64,000 bases of DNA from DATFVA01 sp963721075 (GTDB taxonomy: Bacteria; Bacteroidota; Ignavibacteria; Ignavibacteriales; Ignavibacteriaceae), in contig CAVRHV010000006.1 in the NCBI GenBank assembly GCA_963721075.1, positions 372,001 to 436,000 of the forward strand, read 5' to 3'. The notes beneath the pieces were generated by a model. That model searched no databases. It saw only the letters and a program-made list of their open reading frames with translations, and was not told the origin of the DNA. Below, one piece after another: positions 63,870 through 64,000 of this stretch; within the stretch, counting starts at the first letter, position 1, and each line of letters opens with the position of its first letter. The position numbers were made by a program, and so were the translations under genes.

Positions 63870-64000
63870 TTATTGCATCCCTGCCTTCAGCTGAACTTTA
63901 AAGTTGATTTTTGGGTCATACATATAATAATCAGGGGTTCTGGTAGGGCTGTAATCAAATATTTACAAGGTCTTTTTTTGCACTTCGGGAGATTGCCATT
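63870..64000 (-). CDS. C-terminal end of an unidentified protein (one frameshift, truncated by window edge)
   Basis: The last ~43 codons of a minus-strand gene that continues beyond base 64000. The end reads DYYMYDPKINFKVQLKAGMQ before TAA. The frame changes by +1 near 63957: upstream codons read AISRSAKKDLVNI and downstream ones FDYSPTRTP. The residue pattern suggests a beta-rich extracellular or outer-membrane protein, but no family can be named. Confidence 0.45.

Overview
The window is most likely a chromosomal segment of a member of the Ignavibacteria (Bacteroidota/Chlorobiota side of the FCB superphylum). Three lines of evidence support this. Secreted proteins end in type IX secretion (T9SS) C-terminal domains of the NYPNPFNPTTKI type. 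Several promoters match the Bacteroidota pattern TTTG / TAnnTTTG, for example 43911-43942 and 45815-45847. Genes also carry clear Shine-Dalgarno sequences, which the Bacteroidia mostly lack. Coding density is high, most genes lie on the minus strand, and no rRNA, tRNA, CRISPR array, phage or complete insertion sequence was seen.

Layout. 1-2.6 kb: a truncated outer-membrane receptor and a T9SS cargo protein. 2.8-13.7 kb: housekeeping genes (serA, trxA, an enoyl-ACP-reductase-like SDR, dnaE, dut, a flippase, nadC, a thioesterase, accA). 13.7-27.1 kb: a surface-polysaccharide cluster transcribed leftwards from a promoter near 27.16 kb. It holds a Wzz-like chain-length protein, an O-antigen polymerase/ligase, a Wzx flippase, six glycosyltransferases, an initiating sugar-phosphate transferase, a polyprenol-phosphate sugar synthase and a GT2 fused to a decayed sugar-transferase domain. 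27.3-28.4 kb: remains of T9SS cargo genes. 28.5-30.9 kb: a plus-strand block with a candidate structured RNA, a small ORF, a small membrane protein, an isolated EutN/CcmL microcompartment vertex protein and dprA. 31-36.3 kb: rarA, an FtsB/DivIC-like protein, ddl, a class II aldolase, a Gfo/Idh/MocA oxidoreductase and metF. 36.8-39.3 kb: a penicillin-acylase-family enzyme. 39.4-45.8 kb: an AlaX-like editing protein, then ahcY, metK and a sugar nucleotidyltransferase in one operon, then ispH. 45.9-52 kb: prfA and a four-gene signalling cassette (histidine kinase, sigma-54 activator, STAS protein, REC-REC-PP2C phosphatase). 52-64 kb: a CDF transporter, a DUF4175/DUF4159 pair, an EVE protein, a methyltransferase, a GNAT, rmuC, a histidine-ammonia-lyase-like MIO enzyme, hflX and the tail of a further gene.

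A striking property of this sequence is that eleven otherwise well-conserved genes, including the normally essential ddl and dut, are interrupted by single-base frameshifts. I count 18, of which 16 behave as +1 insertions. Sequencing or assembly error explains this better than gene decay, so these genes are annotated as single spans with the shifts noted.

The most interesting candidates are: the structured RNA with mutually exclusive pairings at 28.6-28.73 kb; the GT2 fused to a sugar-transferase remnant that lacks the catalytic core; the kinase/sigma-54/STAS/PP2C cassette, whose kinase has lost its G2 box; the MIO enzyme with Ala-Cys-Gly in place of Ala-Ser-Gly; and the orphan EutN vertex protein.
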